Shown here in pieces: positions 17,607 to 27,337 of a stretch of 64,000 bases of DNA. The stretch comes from an uncultured Candidatus Entotheonella sp. (GTDB lineage Bacteria; Tectomicrobia; Entotheonellia; Entotheonellales; Entotheonellaceae), in contig OX639990.1 in NCBI GenBank assembly GCA_951828535.1, positions 2,343,300-2,407,299 of the forward strand, given 5' to 3'. The first letter of the stretch is position 1, and each line of letters begins with the position of its first letter. The notes under the pieces were generated by a model. The model was not told the origin of the DNA. It was given only the letters and a program-made list of their open reading frames with translations, and did not search any database. The translations under genes were made by a program, and so were the position numbers.

Positions 17607-19100
17607 TTACCTCGGCTTCAAGGCAAGGCCATCAATCCCGTCACGCAGGACGCGCGTCGCCCGGCAATCGTCTTCGTTATAGTCAAGAATTCGTTGGCGA
17701 ATCGTTGCATCGCCCGTTTCTACCCAGCGGTGAAACCATTCAATTGACGCCGCTCCAGACGGATGCGGATCACGCCATGCAAACCCCAGATAACTCGCCA
17801 GCGTCTTGATGGAGAAATCCCGCGTCGGCCATTCGGTAGCTTTGAGCACCACGTCGTAATAAAGATCGACCGACCGCTGCGGGTCGAACAGCGCTTCCAG
17901 TTCTTCCTCCGTGCACACGTCAGGGTATTTCTCACGGAGTTTCCTGTAGATGGTTCGCTCGTATTTCGAGTAGTAATACATGACGCAGGACTGACGTTCC
18001 CGCAGGTAGCACCACGCCTCCTCAAAGGCCTGCCGTTCGGCTTCCGCAGTGGGCTCGTCGGCAAAGAAGGCAACGAATCTCTCCGTTTCGTTGTTGCGGT
18101 GGTGCCGCTCGATGAATCCATGCAGGTAACAAACGTCGCGCATCGGGTCGACTTCGATGTCGAAAAAGAGTTCCAACTCCGCCCCTGGCAGCGTGATCGG
18201 CTCCCGGAGATAGGGCTTTGCCTGGTCACCTGCCGTGATGAGCTGCGCGCGGGCGTGAAACTTCTCCAGAGTCGCCGGCCCGATCCCCGGAAAGGCAGTC
18301 TTTTTGCCAACAACAAAGTTGGCGGGGTCGGACTCGGCCAAAGACAGGATGGTCGGGAACCGATTCATCAAGGTGTCGCGGTTGGTGCGGCCCAGCTGGG
18401 GGATCAGCGTCAGGTCGTCCGCATTGACCAGGCGTGACGTGCAAGCGGTGTACCAGTGGCAAAGCTTGCAGACACTGCTGTATGCAGCAAGGGTCTTGCT
18501 GGCCTGGTCAACGATGGATTTCGCTTCGCCGAGACACGCCTGGTAGTCTTGCCAGAGGGTCCTCGGATTCCGTTTGCCCTGAAGTTCCTCGAAGTCGTAG
18601 ACCACTTCCTCCCCGTTGATGTCCCAGACGAAGGCGCGTCTACCAGCAGAAAGGCCCTTGCGTTCCAGAATGTCCGTGTAGAGGGCAAGCTGTACGGCGT
18701 AGTGCTTCTTGGGCCTTGAATGGTCCTCGGGGCCTTCCTCTCCTGAACCTGACTTGATATCGCCAGCCAGATACCCGTCACCTTCTCTGCGCAGCAGGTC
18801 CGGATCACCAAGCAAGCCCGCGGCCTGTATACGTCCGCTGTAGATCAGGAAATCGCCACGCTGCATGGCTTCCAGCGTCAGGCGTTCCTTTTCGTCGCCA
18901 GCTTCCAGGGAAAGATCGGTGAAGGGCACCTCCAGACCTTCGATGACCTGGTTCTCGAAAAGCGAGCCTTTCTCCCAGAGGAGCTGGATGAATGGATTTG
19001 GCGCATCGCGCTCCGAGGGGTTGGCGAACAGATCCATAGCAACCCGATGCGGACACGACACGAGATCGTAGAGCATCGAAGCGGTGACAGGAGCGACTAT
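17607..19100 (-). CDS. TM0106-type RecB-like nuclease, complete short paralogue
   Basis: About 497 aa. It has a RecB-like nuclease region (DIKSGSG acidic-x-Lys motif), a cysteine group VCKLCHWYTAC, and an RNase H-like region with FFDIEVDP and YNEDDCRAT before the end. It is a paralogue of the gene at the left edge but stops without a helicase. The first ATG is at 19076, but it has no ribosome binding site and would cut into the conserved segment ITASxLYDLVxCPHR. A perfect AAGGAGG (19114-19108) sits seven bases before an ATA codon at 19100, giving MVAPVTASMLYDLVSCPHR, so I place the start there. Role unknown; related nucleases act in DNA processing and some resemble Cas4. Confidence 0.78.
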   Translation of the reverse strand: MVAPVTASMLYDLVSCPHRVAMDLFANPSERDAPNPFIQLLWEKGSLFENQVIEGLEVPFTDLSLEAGDEKERLTLEAMQRGDFLIYSGRIQAAGLLGDPDLLRREGDGYLAGDIKSGSGEEGPEDHSRPKKHYAVQLALYTDILERKGLSAGRRAFVWDINGEEVVYDFEELQGKRNPRTLWQDYQACLGEAKSIVDQASKTLAAYSSVCKLCHWYTACTSRLVNADDLTLIPQLGRTNRDTLMNRFPTILSLAESDPANFVVGKKTAFPGIGPATLEKFHARAQLITAGDQAKPYLREPITLPGAELELFFDIEVDPMRDVCYLHGFIERHHRNNETERFVAFFADEPTAEAERQAFEEAWCYLRERQSCVMYYYSKYERTIYRKLREKYPDVCTEEELEALFDPQRSVDLYYDVVLKATEWPTRDFSIKTLASYLGFAWRDPHPSGAASIEWFHRWVETGDATIRQRILDYNEDDCRATRVLRDGIDGLALKPR

Positions 19101-19172
19101 GAGCGAGCCTCCTTATGCCTACGGAAACGTTGAAAGAATCCGGCGCGTGGGGAGCTGCCGGCCCCTTTATTT

Positions 19173-19607
19173 TCAGTATCTTTCTCTTCTCTCCGTTTTC
19201 ACCGCCGCTACCGAGATGCGCCCCTGGGTATTGGAATTGCCCTTTTTCGCCAGAACCTTCCAGAAAAGAGGAAAGGCAATGCCGTCATGGACGACGGACA
19301 AGACGAGGAAGTTGATCGGTGTCCTGCCAAGCATCCATTGGGTTCGATCCAAGGCTAAGGTGTAGGGGGCATCGGGTAGAAAATCGAGGACGAACTCAGC
19401 CATGCGAGCGGGTTGGAATTGGACGTGTTTGAAGAAGCATTGCAGGCGCCGACCGTGCGAGCCGATCTCGGCGGCGCCTGGGAAGGCCGCGGCGAGTTGT
19501 GCCAGATTGACGGTTTTGACCTTGAACAAGGCGATGACGATGGCGGCCAGGCAGGTGAGGCGAGCGCGGTGTAAGGCAAAGGTCGATTGGAGCAAGTCGG
19601 CGAGCAT
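19173..19607 (-). pseudogene. IS4-family transposase, N-terminal fragment
   Basis: From ATG 19607 the product matches the first third of IS4-type transposases: MLADLLQSTFALHRARLTCL, ...LDRTQWMLGRTPINFLVLSVV with the first catalytic Asp, then FPLFWKVLAKKGNSNT. The similarity stops near 19213 and a short unrelated tail ends the frame. The second Asp and the Glu are missing, so it cannot transpose. I could not define terminal inverted repeats. Confidence 0.75.
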
Positions 19608-19728
19608 GGTAGAGTCCTTCACGGGTGTAATCTCCCTGAGACATGAGTCGTTGTAGATCGGTTTGAGACCTTCCGCCATAGGAGGTTACACCCTGTCTTT
19701 CAACTACTTAAAGACTTTTGTCATGTAC

Positions 19729-19751
19729 AGTGTGTAGTTTTTTACACACTG
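19729..19751. promoter_or_regulatory. Perfect 9-bp inverted repeat before the lipoprotein gene
   Basis: CAGTGTGTA, five bases, then TACACACTG, ending 22 bp before the GTG/TTG-type start region of the next gene. It is a likely operator; no regulator gene is adjacent. Confidence 0.45.
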
Positions 19752-19773
19752 TTCACACAGGAAGGAGACTGCA

Positions 19774-20685
19774 GTGTTGAGATTAACTCGTCGGAACTTT
19801 TTGCTTGGTGCCACTGCCACCACCGGACTCTGTGTCCTGACGGGTTGTGGTGGTGGAGATGGTGCATCGTCATCATCTTACGATAACTCTGACAGTGACG
19901 CGGTCACTCAGGCTATCGTCAACTGGCAGATAGTCAGTGACGGACCTGAGCCGGGTTACAAAATCGTCCAATTTTTTACCAAGTTGGACGTACCCGCACC
20001 CCTGATGGTAGCGATGCCGGAGCGAGTCCTGTCCGGTCAAGAGCCGGTTGCCAGTTTGTTTTTGGACGGCGACCTCGACGAAAGTCGGGCGGAGTATTAC
20101 GATGAAGTTCTGGCCGGTTTTTTAAGCAACGCCAGACTCATCGAACGAGAAGAGGATCCGATTGCGGTCTACAGACCGCATGGCTACTACCGACACTCGC
20201 GGAACGTGTACCCTAACGATGAAATCCCGACTCAGAGAGTATTTTTTCGCTATCTGAGCGATGAGTTCGGGATTGAACTCTTTAACCTCTATGGCCACAG
20301 TGGCGGGTCCTTGGTGGCGGCCAGTATCTACCAACACCCACCATTGCAACACTTGGTGGCGACGGTTGGTTTGTCCGCACCACCACTCTACGGAAAATAT
20401 AAACACCATTCGGGTCAATACGATCCTTTTGACCACCTGGAGGAATTGGTGGGGCTTGATCCCCCGATACCGGTCCTTTTTGTGTACGACAGAAGGGACG
20501 GGATAATAGACCCGGCCAAAGGATCTTTGCCTTATGAAGAAAAGGCCAAGAGCCTGGGAATACCGATGATATTGGGGGTGGAGGTTGAGGCCGACGGGCC
20601 TCCGTACCACTACACCTATAACCAACTCGGGGACGAATTGCGTGCCCCGGGACACGAAGCGTACCGTCCTTATCGTTCTGTTTAG
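19774..20685 (+). CDS. Tat-exported lipoprotein with serine-hydrolase motif
   Basis: A 303-aa protein with twin-arginine signal RLTRRNFLLGAT and lipobox LTGC, then an acidic Ser-rich linker. The Ser-nucleophile elbow GHSGG (in LYGHSGGSL) and later D residues in VYDRRDG plus a His near the C-terminus suggest an alpha/beta-hydrolase. It is probably anchored on the periplasmic side after folding in the cytoplasm. It starts with TTG preceded by GGAAGGAG. Base composition is less GC-rich than most of the window, so it may be acquired. Substrate unknown. Confidence 0.65.
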   Translation: MLRLTRRNFLLGATATTGLCVLTGCGGGDGASSSSYDNSDSDAVTQAIVNWQIVSDGPEPGYKIVQFFTKLDVPAPLMVAMPERVLSGQEPVASLFLDGDLDESRAEYYDEVLAGFLSNARLIEREEDPIAVYRPHGYYRHSRNVYPNDEIPTQRVFFRYLSDEFGIELFNLYGHSGGSLVAASIYQHPPLQHLVATVGLSAPPLYGKYKHHSGQYDPFDHLEELVGLDPPIPVLFVYDRRDGIIDPAKGSLPYEEKAKSLGIPMILGVEVEADGPPYHYTYNQLGDELRAPGHEAYRPYRSV

Positions 20686-20737
20686 ATCTACAAAGAAGCG
20701 GTCCTTTGTGACATCAAAAGGGAGATTCGAGGTCGCG

Positions 20738-21415
20738 TCAAGCGGCGACGCTATGCTCAATGGCTAGCAGAACCCACGGCATGGCGCCGCTCTCAGGCAG
20801 CGGAAACGTCCGTAGGCCGGCCCAGGCAGGTGAAGCCAGAAGCGTCTCGGCTTCCCGGTGCTCGGGACTGTCCGGCGGCTTGCGTAGCAGGAGTTTTCCG
20901 TGCGGTCGCAAGAGAGGCCGGGCGAGGCGCATGAGGTGGGCGATGGAGCCGACGCCGCGCGCCACGACGGCATCGAAACGTTCGTCAGGGGGCAGGCGGC
21001 GGGATAGTTCTTCAGCGGAACCCCAGGCGGGGTGGCAATTGTGCAGTCCCAGGGTCAAGGCAGCGTGGCGCACGAAGGCGATTTTCTTGCGGGTGCGGTC
21101 GAGGAGGGTGACATGAAGGGCGCCGCCCCAGATAGCCAGCGTCATGCCCGGCACGCCGGCGCCGGTGCCGAGGTCGAGAACGCGCCCGGAGGTGGGGATC
21201 AAATCGGGGCGGCAGAAATCGAGCGACTCAATGATAAGCACGTCGAGGATGCGTTCGGGGTCGCGCAGGCCGGTGAGGTTGAGGTGCGGGCGCGCCTGCA
21301 ACACAAGCTCCAGGTAGCGCATCAAAGCGTCAACCTGGCCCGCGGAAAGGTCGAGGCCGCGGCGCTCACCCTGCTGGCAGAGGCGCTTCCTGAGGCGTTG
21401 ATCGGTGGTGGGCAT
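20738..21415 (-). CDS. rsmG: 16S rRNA (guanine527-N7)-methyltransferase
   Basis: From ATG 21415 the protein is 225 aa, the usual RsmG size. The SAM-binding motif is [23 protein letters not shown] and VVARGVGSI are family segments. It methylates N7 of G527 in 16S rRNA. It overlaps the mnmG stop by about 50 bp, the common mnmG-rsmG (gidA-gidB) order near the origin. Confidence 0.93.
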   Translation of the reverse strand: MPTTDQRLRKRLCQQGERRGLDLSAGQVDALMRYLELVLQARPHLNLTGLRDPERILDVLIIESLDFCRPDLIPTSGRVLDLGTGAGVPGMTLAIWGGALHVTLLDRTRKKIAFVRHAALTLGLHNCHPAWGSAEELSRRLPPDERFDAVVARGVGSIAHLMRLARPLLRPHGKLLLRKPPDSPEHREAETLLASPAWAGLRTFPLPESGAMPWVLLAIEHSVAA

Positions 21416-23330
21416 GCGAGGTGCGGTGCTTCTGAAAATAGACCATGAGGATGGCCACCGCGGCGGGCGTGACGCCGGAAATACGCCCGGCTTGTCCCAG
21501 CGAGGCCGGACGGATGTGCAGCAGCTTTTCCTGAATCTCAAGCGACAGGCCGGGCACTTGGCGGTAATCGAAATCGGTCGGCAGCGGCATGTCTTCGAGC
21601 TGCGCGACGCGCGCGACTTGTTCGAGCTGCCGCCGGATGTAGCCCTCGTACTTCAGGTGGATCTCGACCTGCTCGATCACGTCCGGGCCGAGTTCGGGCG
21701 CCTCGCCCATCAGTTGCAGCACGTCGGTATAGGTCAATTGCGGCCGCCTGAGCAACTCCGACGCCATGGCCGGCTGGCTGAGCGCGTCGGTGCCGCGCCG
21801 CGTCAGCAGGTCGTTGACCCCGGCATGGGGCATCACGCGGCAGGCGGCGAGCCGGCCAACCTCCGTTTCGATGTGCTGGCGTTTGTCGCAGAAGCGCCGG
21901 TACGTATCCTCGGGCACCAAACCCACCGCATAGCCCTTGTCGCGCAGCCGCAGGTCGGCGTTGTCCTGCCGTAGGATAAGGCGGTACTCCGATCGCGAGG
22001 TAAACATGCGGTAGGGCTCGCTGGTGCCCAGCGTCACCAGGTCGTCAATGAGGACGCCGACGTATCCCTCGGTGCGCTTGATGACCAGCGGCGGTCGTCC
22101 GCGTACCTGGAGCGCCGCGTTGATGCCGGCCATCAGGCCCTGCGCCGCGGCCTCTTCGTAGCCGGTGGTGCCGTTGATCTGCCCGGCGTGGTAGAGGCCG
22201 GCGAGACGCTTGGTTTCCAGGGTCGGGCGCAGCTCGGTGGGCGGCACGAAGTCGTACTCCACCGCATAGCCCGGGCGCATGACTTCGGCCTCTTCCAAGC
22301 CGGGAATGGTGCGCACCATGGCGACCTGAACGTCTTCGGGCAGGCTGGTGGAAATACCGTTCGGGTAGATTTCCACCGTGTCGCGGCCCTCGGGTTCGAG
22401 GAAAATCTGGTGCCGCGTCTTGTCGGGAAAGCGTTTGACCTTGTCTTCGATCGACGGGCAGTAGCGTGGCCCAACACCCATGATCACGCCGCTGTACAGC
22501 GGCGAGCGGTCGAGATTCTGCCGGATGACGTCGTGCGTGCGATCATTGGTGTAGGTCAGATAGCAGGGCAATTGGGATTGGGTAATCGCCTCGGTGTCGA
22601 ACGAGAACGGCGGCGGCGGGTCGTCGCCCGGCTGCACTTCCAAGCTGTCGAAGTCGATGGTGCGGGCGTTGAGGCGCGGGCAGGTGCCAGTTTTGAGGCG
22701 ACCCAGCGGGAAGCCGTGGTCGGCGTAGTCCTGCGACAGCCCGTTGGCCGGAAATTCCCCGGCGCGACCGGCCGGAAACTGCCGGAGGCCGACGTGAATG
22801 ACGCCGCCGAGAAAGGTGCCGGTGCTGACCACGATGGCGCGGGCCTGATACGTCTCGCCCATTTGGGTGACGACGCCGCAGACGCGGTCGCCTTCAACCA
22901 GCAAACGCTCGATCAGCGCCTGCTTGATGTCCAGGCCGTCTTGCGCCTCCAGCCACGCTTTCATCTCCAGGCGGTAACCCAGCTTGTCGGCCTGAGCGCG
23001 GTAGCCGCGCACAGCAGGCCCTTTGCTGCGGTTCAGAACGCGGAACTGGATGCCGGTCTTGTCGATGCAGCGGGCCATTTCGCCGCCCATGGCGTCGATC
23101 TCGCGCACCAGATGACCTTTGGCGATGCCGCCGATGGCGGGGTTGCAGGGCATCAAGGCGATGCTGTCCAGGTTGGTGGTGAAAACGGCGGTGCGGCACC
23201 CCATGCGCGCCGCGGCCAGGGCGGCCTCACAGCCGGCGTGTCCGGCTCCCACCACGATCACGTCATACGTACGTCCTCTTGCTAGCAAGCTTTGAGCCAC
23301 AGGCATGGCCTGCTCCTCAACAAGGGTCAT
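21366..23330 (-). CDS. mnmG: tRNA uridine 5-carboxymethylaminomethyl modification enzyme MnmG
   Basis: A 654-aa FAD protein. FAD-binding [14 protein letters not shown], the conserved [14 protein letters not shown] with its catalytic Cys, and the C-terminal helical domain that binds MnmE are all present. The start ATG (23330) overlaps the mnmE stop as ATGA, which supports this start over longer frames. With MnmE it builds the cmnm5 group at wobble U34 of tRNAs. Confidence 0.95.
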   Translation of the reverse strand: MTLVEEQAMPVAQSLLARGRTYDVIVVGAGHAGCEAALAAARMGCRTAVFTTNLDSIALMPCNPAIGGIAKGHLVREIDAMGGEMARCIDKTGIQFRVLNRSKGPAVRGYRAQADKLGYRLEMKAWLEAQDGLDIKQALIERLLVEGDRVCGVVTQMGETYQARAIVVSTGTFLGGVIHVGLRQFPAGRAGEFPANGLSQDYADHGFPLGRLKTGTCPRLNARTIDFDSLEVQPGDDPPPPFSFDTEAITQSQLPCYLTYTNDRTHDVIRQNLDRSPLYSGVIMGVGPRYCPSIEDKVKRFPDKTRHQIFLEPEGRDTVEIYPNGISTSLPEDVQVAMVRTIPGLEEAEVMRPGYAVEYDFVPPTELRPTLETKRLAGLYHAGQINGTTGYEEAAAQGLMAGINAALQVRGRPPLVIKRTEGYVGVLIDDLVTLGTSEPYRMFTSRSEYRLILRQDNADLRLRDKGYAVGLVPEDTYRRFCDKRQHIETEVGRLAACRVMPHAGVNDLLTRRGTDALSQPAMASELLRRPQLTYTDVLQLMGEAPELGPDVIEQVEIHLKYEGYIRRQLEQVARVAQLEDMPLPTDFDYRQVPGLSLEIQEKLLHIRPASLGQAGRISGVTPAAVAILMVYFQKHRTSHAHHRSTPQEAPLPAG

Positions 23331-24715
23331 TTGCCCACGCAGAATTGATGGAAAATGCGGTCCAGCACCTCGCCCGCGACGCTCTCCCCGAGCACGTCGG
23401 CGATGTGCTGCAGCGCCTCGCCGACGTCGAGCGCCACGCACTCAAGCGGCACCTCATGTTGCAAACCGTGCTGCGCTACGCGGACGTTCTCCAGGGCGCT
23501 GACGATGCGCTGATGGTGCCGGACGCGGGTCAGAAGCACCTCATCCTGGCTGAGCGGCTCGTTACCCAGCGCCTGCCGCACAATGGCCTGCTCAAGTTCG
23601 TGCAGGCCATGTTGCCGCAAGGCCGAGACATCAAGCACGGGATCCAACGCGCCCGACAATGCCAAGTCAGCGGCGGGCCAGGACATGGGCAGATCACATT
23701 TGTTGCGTACCAGCAGGCGCGGTACTTCCGCTGTCTCGGCCAGCACCAGAAGGTCGTCCGCGGTCAGCGCGGCGCTGCCGTCGAGTACGACGATCAACAA
23801 TTCGGCACGCTCAACCACGGTGCGAGCACGGCGCATGCCTTCCTGCTCGATCAAATCGGCCGCGGTGTGAAGGCCGGCGGTGTCCGTCAGGCGCACCAAC
23901 ACGCCGTCGACGCTCAATTCCTCTTCAATGGTGTCGCGCGTGGTGCCCGGCTGCGGCGACACGATAGCGCGGTCGCGGCCTAACAGGGCGTTCAGGAGGC
24001 TGGATTTTCCCACGTTGGGACGGCCAACGACGGCGACGGCCATGCCGTCGCGCAGCAAGCGGCCACGCGCAAACGAGGCGCTGAGAGCTTCCAGCTGAGT
24101 TGCCACAGCCTGTAATCGCTCGCAGAGGACCGCCTCGGAGACCAATTGCAGGTCTTCTTCGGGAAAATCGATTCCCGCCTCCAGGTAGACGCTGACCTGT
24201 ATCAATTCCTCGCGTAGCGCCCGGAGATGGCGGGACAGGGCGCCGTCGAGTTGATTGATGGCGGCACGATGGCTCGCCTGGGTGCGGGCATTAATCAGGT
24301 CGATGACCGCCTCGGCCTGGGTGAGGTCGAGGCGCCCGTTGAGGAATGCCCGCCGCGTAAACTCGCCGGGTTCGGCCACCCGCACGCCCGGCGCCAAAAC
24401 CGTTTCCAGGACGCGCTGCGTGGTCATCACGCCGCCGTGGCAACTGATCTCCGCCACGTCCTCGCGCGTGTAGGAATGCGGCTGCCGCATGACGCAGAGC
24501 AACGCTTCGTCGATCCGCTCACCTTGTTCATCAACCACGAACCCATGATAGACGCGGTGCGATTGCAGACGTGTCAGCGGCAAACCACTGGGCCGCACGA
24601 ATGCCCGCTGCGCCACGGCGACGGCGTCCGGTCCGCTGACGCGCACCACGCCGATGCCGCCCACGCCCAACGGCGTGGCAATAGCGGCGATCGTGTCGTG
24701 CCAGGACGCTTCCAC
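23327..24715 (-). CDS. mnmE: tRNA modification GTPase MnmE
   Basis: A 462-aa GTPase starting with GTG at 24715. It has the N-terminal formyl-THF-binding domain ([19 protein letters not shown]), G1 [10 protein letters not shown], switch [11 protein letters not shown]3 DTAGLH, G4 NKCD, and the C-terminal CVGK with the Cys needed for modification. It works as a heterotetramer with MnmG, whose gene overlaps its stop. Confidence 0.95.
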   Translation of the reverse strand: MEASWHDTIAAIATPLGVGGIGVVRVSGPDAVAVAQRAFVRPSGLPLTRLQSHRVYHGFVVDEQGERIDEALLCVMRQPHSYTREDVAEISCHGGVMTTQRVLETVLAPGVRVAEPGEFTRRAFLNGRLDLTQAEAVIDLINARTQASHRAAINQLDGALSRHLRALREELIQVSVYLEAGIDFPEEDLQLVSEAVLCERLQAVATQLEALSASFARGRLLRDGMAVAVVGRPNVGKSSLLNALLGRDRAIVSPQPGTTRDTIEEELSVDGVLVRLTDTAGLHTAADLIEQEGMRRARTVVERAELLIVVLDGSAALTADDLLVLAETAEVPRLLVRNKCDLPMSWPAADLALSGALDPVLDVSALRQHGLHELEQAIVRQALGNEPLSQDEVLLTRVRHHQRIVSALENVRVAQHGLQHEVPLECVALDVGEALQHIADVLGESVAGEVLDRIFHQFCVGK

Positions 24716-24728
24716 GCCTCCGCCTAGC

Positions 24729-26420
24729 CTAGCGTTTGCTCACGGCCCCGGCGCTGGCCTTTTCCAGCCCGCCGGTACGATTCGTCAACATCTGCTGCAT
24801 GACGCTGAGCACGTTGTTGACCAGCCAGTACACCACCAAGCCGGCCGGCGCGTTCAGGAAAAAGAACAGAAACATCAGCGGCATGAACTTCATGATCTTG
24901 GCCTGCGTCGGGTCGCCCACGGTGGGTGTCATGCTCTGCTGCCAGAACATGGTGGCGCCCATCAGCACGGGGGTGATGTACGACGGGTCATACACCGACA
25001 GGTCGCAGATGCCGCGGAAGCCCCAAAGGACTTCGTTGTCCCAACAAATAAACGGGGCATGGCGCAATTCAATGGAATACAGGAGGGCATTATAAAAAGC
25101 GAAGAAGAAGGGAATTTGCAGGATCATCGGCAGGCAGCCGCCCATCGGGTTGACCTTCTGGTCGCGGTAGAGCTGCATCGTGGCGCGATTGAGGCCCGGC
25201 TTGTCGTCTTTGTAAAGCGCCTGCAACTCCTTCATTTTAGGTTGCAATTTCTGCATCGCCTTCATGGACTTGTAGCTTTTGTGGGTCAGCGGCCAGAAGA
25301 TGATTTTAATGAGGATCGTGACGAGAATGATAGACACGCCGTAGTTGTGAACCCAGCGGTTGATCAAACGCAGAAGCTGTAGCATGGGCCGGGCCATGGG
25401 GGAGAAAAAGCCAAGATCAATGACCTTGCCGAGCGAGGGCTCAACGGCCTCCAACAGAAGCTTCTCCTTGGGCCCGACATACACCTGCACGGTTTGCTGA
25501 GACCTGTCGGGGTGCAGTGGGGTGCGGACGGCAACATTCAGCGCCCCCTCCCGGTTACTGCTGACGATGACGGCGTCGGCTTGCGGCTCGAGGGGAATGA
25601 GGGCGGCGGTAAAGTAGGTGTCACCGAGGGAAGCCCACGAGACCGATCCCTGCTCAACGACGGGCGCGCCGTCTTCATCCGGGACCGCGTCGAAGATTTT
25701 GCCGCTCACGTAACTCCGGGGCAGGGCAGCCGTCTGGCCGCGGCGCACGTCGTCGCCGCCGGGGTCAAGAAGCCCGGGTCCCCATTGCAGATGCAAGGTA
25801 TTGCTGGCACGCGGTGGCAAGCCCTCCACCGAGGTGCCTACCTCAAAGTCGTACCGACCGTGGGTAAAACGATAATTGCGGCGCACGGTGACGCCGTTTT
25901 CCAGTGTGGCGTGAAAGCTGACCTCGGCGTCCGTACGGTAGTCGGACAGTGTCACGTCCTCACTGTCGCTCGCGAAGATCTGGCGGCCCAGCGGGATCGC
26001 CAGGATGCCGTCCATCACAACGTCGGCCGCCAGCGGCACCGTTGATGCACCACGCACCGGGGTAATCTCAATGGGCGCCGCGTTGTCGTCAAGACCCGTG
26101 TGGTAATCGTGAAACTGCACCGTCTGCACCCCGGCGCCGCGGCTCGTCAGGGTGACGAGCGCCACACCGGTATCAATCTGGATGAATCGCTCCTGAATAT
26201 TAGAATCAGTCGGCTTCGCGGCTTCGCCGGGAGCGGACGGGGCTTCCTGTTCCGCAATGCGGGTGGATCCCGGCGGTAGCTGCGTATCGGGCGAAAGGGC
26301 ACTGGGCGGAATGGTCTCGTCAAATTCCGTTGGGGGCGGCGTCGAAGGCGCAAACAAAATCGACCACGCAACGACCACGACCAAGGACAGTAAGATGGCC
26401 AGAATGGCTCGTTTTTCCAT
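24729..26420 (-). CDS. yidC: Membrane protein insertase YidC
   Basis: A 563-aa protein of the Gram-negative layout: an N-terminal membrane anchor (AILAILLSLVVVVAWSILF), a Pro-rich linker, a large periplasmic domain and the five-helix insertase core beginning at YGVSIILVTILIKIIFWP. The cytoplasmic loop QKLQPKMKELQALYKDD and MILQIPFFFAFYN are typical. The large periplasmic domain argues for a diderm envelope. It ends 13 bp before mnmE. Confidence 0.95.
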   Translation of the reverse strand: MEKRAILAILLSLVVVVAWSILFAPSTPPPTEFDETIPPSALSPDTQLPPGSTRIAEQEAPSAPGEAAKPTDSNIQERFIQIDTGVALVTLTSRGAGVQTVQFHDYHTGLDDNAAPIEITPVRGASTVPLAADVVMDGILAIPLGRQIFASDSEDVTLSDYRTDAEVSFHATLENGVTVRRNYRFTHGRYDFEVGTSVEGLPPRASNTLHLQWGPGLLDPGGDDVRRGQTAALPRSYVSGKIFDAVPDEDGAPVVEQGSVSWASLGDTYFTAALIPLEPQADAVIVSSNREGALNVAVRTPLHPDRSQQTVQVYVGPKEKLLLEAVEPSLGKVIDLGFFSPMARPMLQLLRLINRWVHNYGVSIILVTILIKIIFWPLTHKSYKSMKAMQKLQPKMKELQALYKDDKPGLNRATMQLYRDQKVNPMGGCLPMILQIPFFFAFYNALLYSIELRHAPFICWDNEVLWGFRGICDLSVYDPSYITPVLMGATMFWQQSMTPTVGDPTQAKIMKFMPLMFLFFFLNAPAGLVVYWLVNNVLSVMQQMLTNRTGGLEKASAGAVSKR

Positions 26421-26421
26421 G

Positions 26422-26658
26422 CTAACGTCCTATGACACCATTCCCACCAGGGATGGGAAAATCAACGCCGCCGCGCGACAGGGGTTGGCACCGCAGCACA
26501 CGCCAAACGCCTTTCAACAGGCCGCGCCACAACCCATACGCGCGCAGCGCCTGGACGACATACTCGGAACAACTGGGATAAAAACGGCAAGACGGGGGAA
26601 AGAGAGGCGACAGGGCCTTTTGGTATACCCGGATGAGAACGATCAACAATTTAATCAT
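26422..26658 (-). CDS. yidD: Membrane protein insertion efficiency factor YidD
   Basis: A 78-aa protein from ATG 26658 (MIKLLIVLIRVYQKALSPL), with the signature CRFYPSCSEYVVQAL and GLLKGVWRVLRCQPLSRGG. It is a small membrane-associated protein that assists Sec/YidC insertion. It lies between rnpA and yidC with a one-base gap to yidC, as in most bacteria. A longer frame reaching 26754 exists, but its extra residues do not fit the family. Confidence 0.92.
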   Translation of the reverse strand: MIKLLIVLIRVYQKALSPLFPPSCRFYPSCSEYVVQALRAYGLWRGLLKGVWRVLRCQPLSRGGVDFPIPGGNGVIGR

Positions 26659-26665
26659 CACGAAC

Positions 26666-27025
26666 TCAGGCTTCTTGCCTCCCGCTCTGGCGACCGCGCA
26701 ACAACCCGCAAAACTGTTCCGTGTAGACGCTAGCCGGCGCATTGGCCGCTGCACTGCGGGCTACGACAACGACGTCACTGTGCGGATTCAACAGGTTCTT
26801 GTGACGGCGAAACACCTCGCGCAGACGGCGTTTGACCCGATTACGCACCACCGCCGAGCCAATGCGTTTCGACACGGCCAAACCCAAACGTGAGTGGGGT
26901 TGCGAGGTAGGCAAGATGTAGAGGACAAAGAGAGGGCTTAACAGCTTCTTCCCCTGTTGGAAAACCCGCCGATAGGCCCTCGGACACCGCAAACGTTCCA
27001 CGGATTGCAGGCGCTGGTCACCCAT
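26666..27025 (-). CDS. rnpA: Ribonuclease P protein component
   Basis: From ATG 27025 the protein is 119 aa, normal for RnpA. The RNR motif reads RNRVKRRLREVFRRH, with RLGLAVSKRIGSAVVRN before it. It binds the RNase P RNA and helps mature tRNA 5' ends. It sits between rpmH and yidD in the canonical order; no RNase P RNA gene was seen in this window. Confidence 0.93.
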   Translation of the reverse strand: MGDQRLQSVERLRCPRAYRRVFQQGKKLLSPLFVLYILPTSQPHSRLGLAVSKRIGSAVVRNRVKRRLREVFRRHKNLLNPHSDVVVVARSAAANAPASVYTEQFCGLLRGRQSGRQEA

Positions 27026-27038
27026 ACGCCATCTTCCA

Positions 27039-27191
27039 TCAATCGTTGCGACTAGCCGTGACGGCCAAACGCCACCGGCCTTTGAGGCGTCGCCTCCGTA
27101 GCACGCGACGACCATCCTTGGTCGCCATCCGGGCACGGAAGCCGTGCTTCCGCAGCCTCTTCACCCTCTTCGGTTGATAGGTCCGTTTCAT
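27039..27191 (-). CDS. rpmH: Ribosomal protein bL34
   Basis: A 50-aa basic protein: [20 protein letters not shown], then [18 protein letters not shown]. It is slightly longer than usual at the C-terminus ([11 protein letters not shown]). It is a component of the large ribosomal subunit and begins the rpmH-rnpA-yidD-yidC run, diverging from dnaA. Confidence 0.95.
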   Translation of the reverse strand: MKRTYQPKRVKRLRKHGFRARMATKDGRRVLRRRRLKGRWRLAVTASRND

Positions 27192-27301
27192 GGATTTTGG
27201 AGTAACCTGTATGAAAATGGAAACGTGTGGTTTGAGAAGGCAGAGGGTATCACCCACGCCAAGTGGGTGTCAAGAAACACCTGAGAAGATGCAATAAGAC
27301 T

Positions 27302-27330
27302 TTGTAATAGAACGACAAATTTGCTATTAT
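27302..27330 (+). promoter_or_regulatory. dnaA promoter, predicted leaderless
   Basis: TTGTAA (27302-27307), 17 bp, TATTAT (27325-27330). The expected start of transcription, 7-8 nt past the -10 box, falls on the GTG start codon at 27338, and no ribosome binding site precedes it. Confidence 0.6.
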
Positions 27331-27337
27331 TTGGCCT

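Noticed and set aside
20738-21541. Longer RsmG frame reaching 21541
   Set aside because: The extra residues do not match RsmG and would overlap mnmG by about 175 bp; the start at 21415 gives the normal length.
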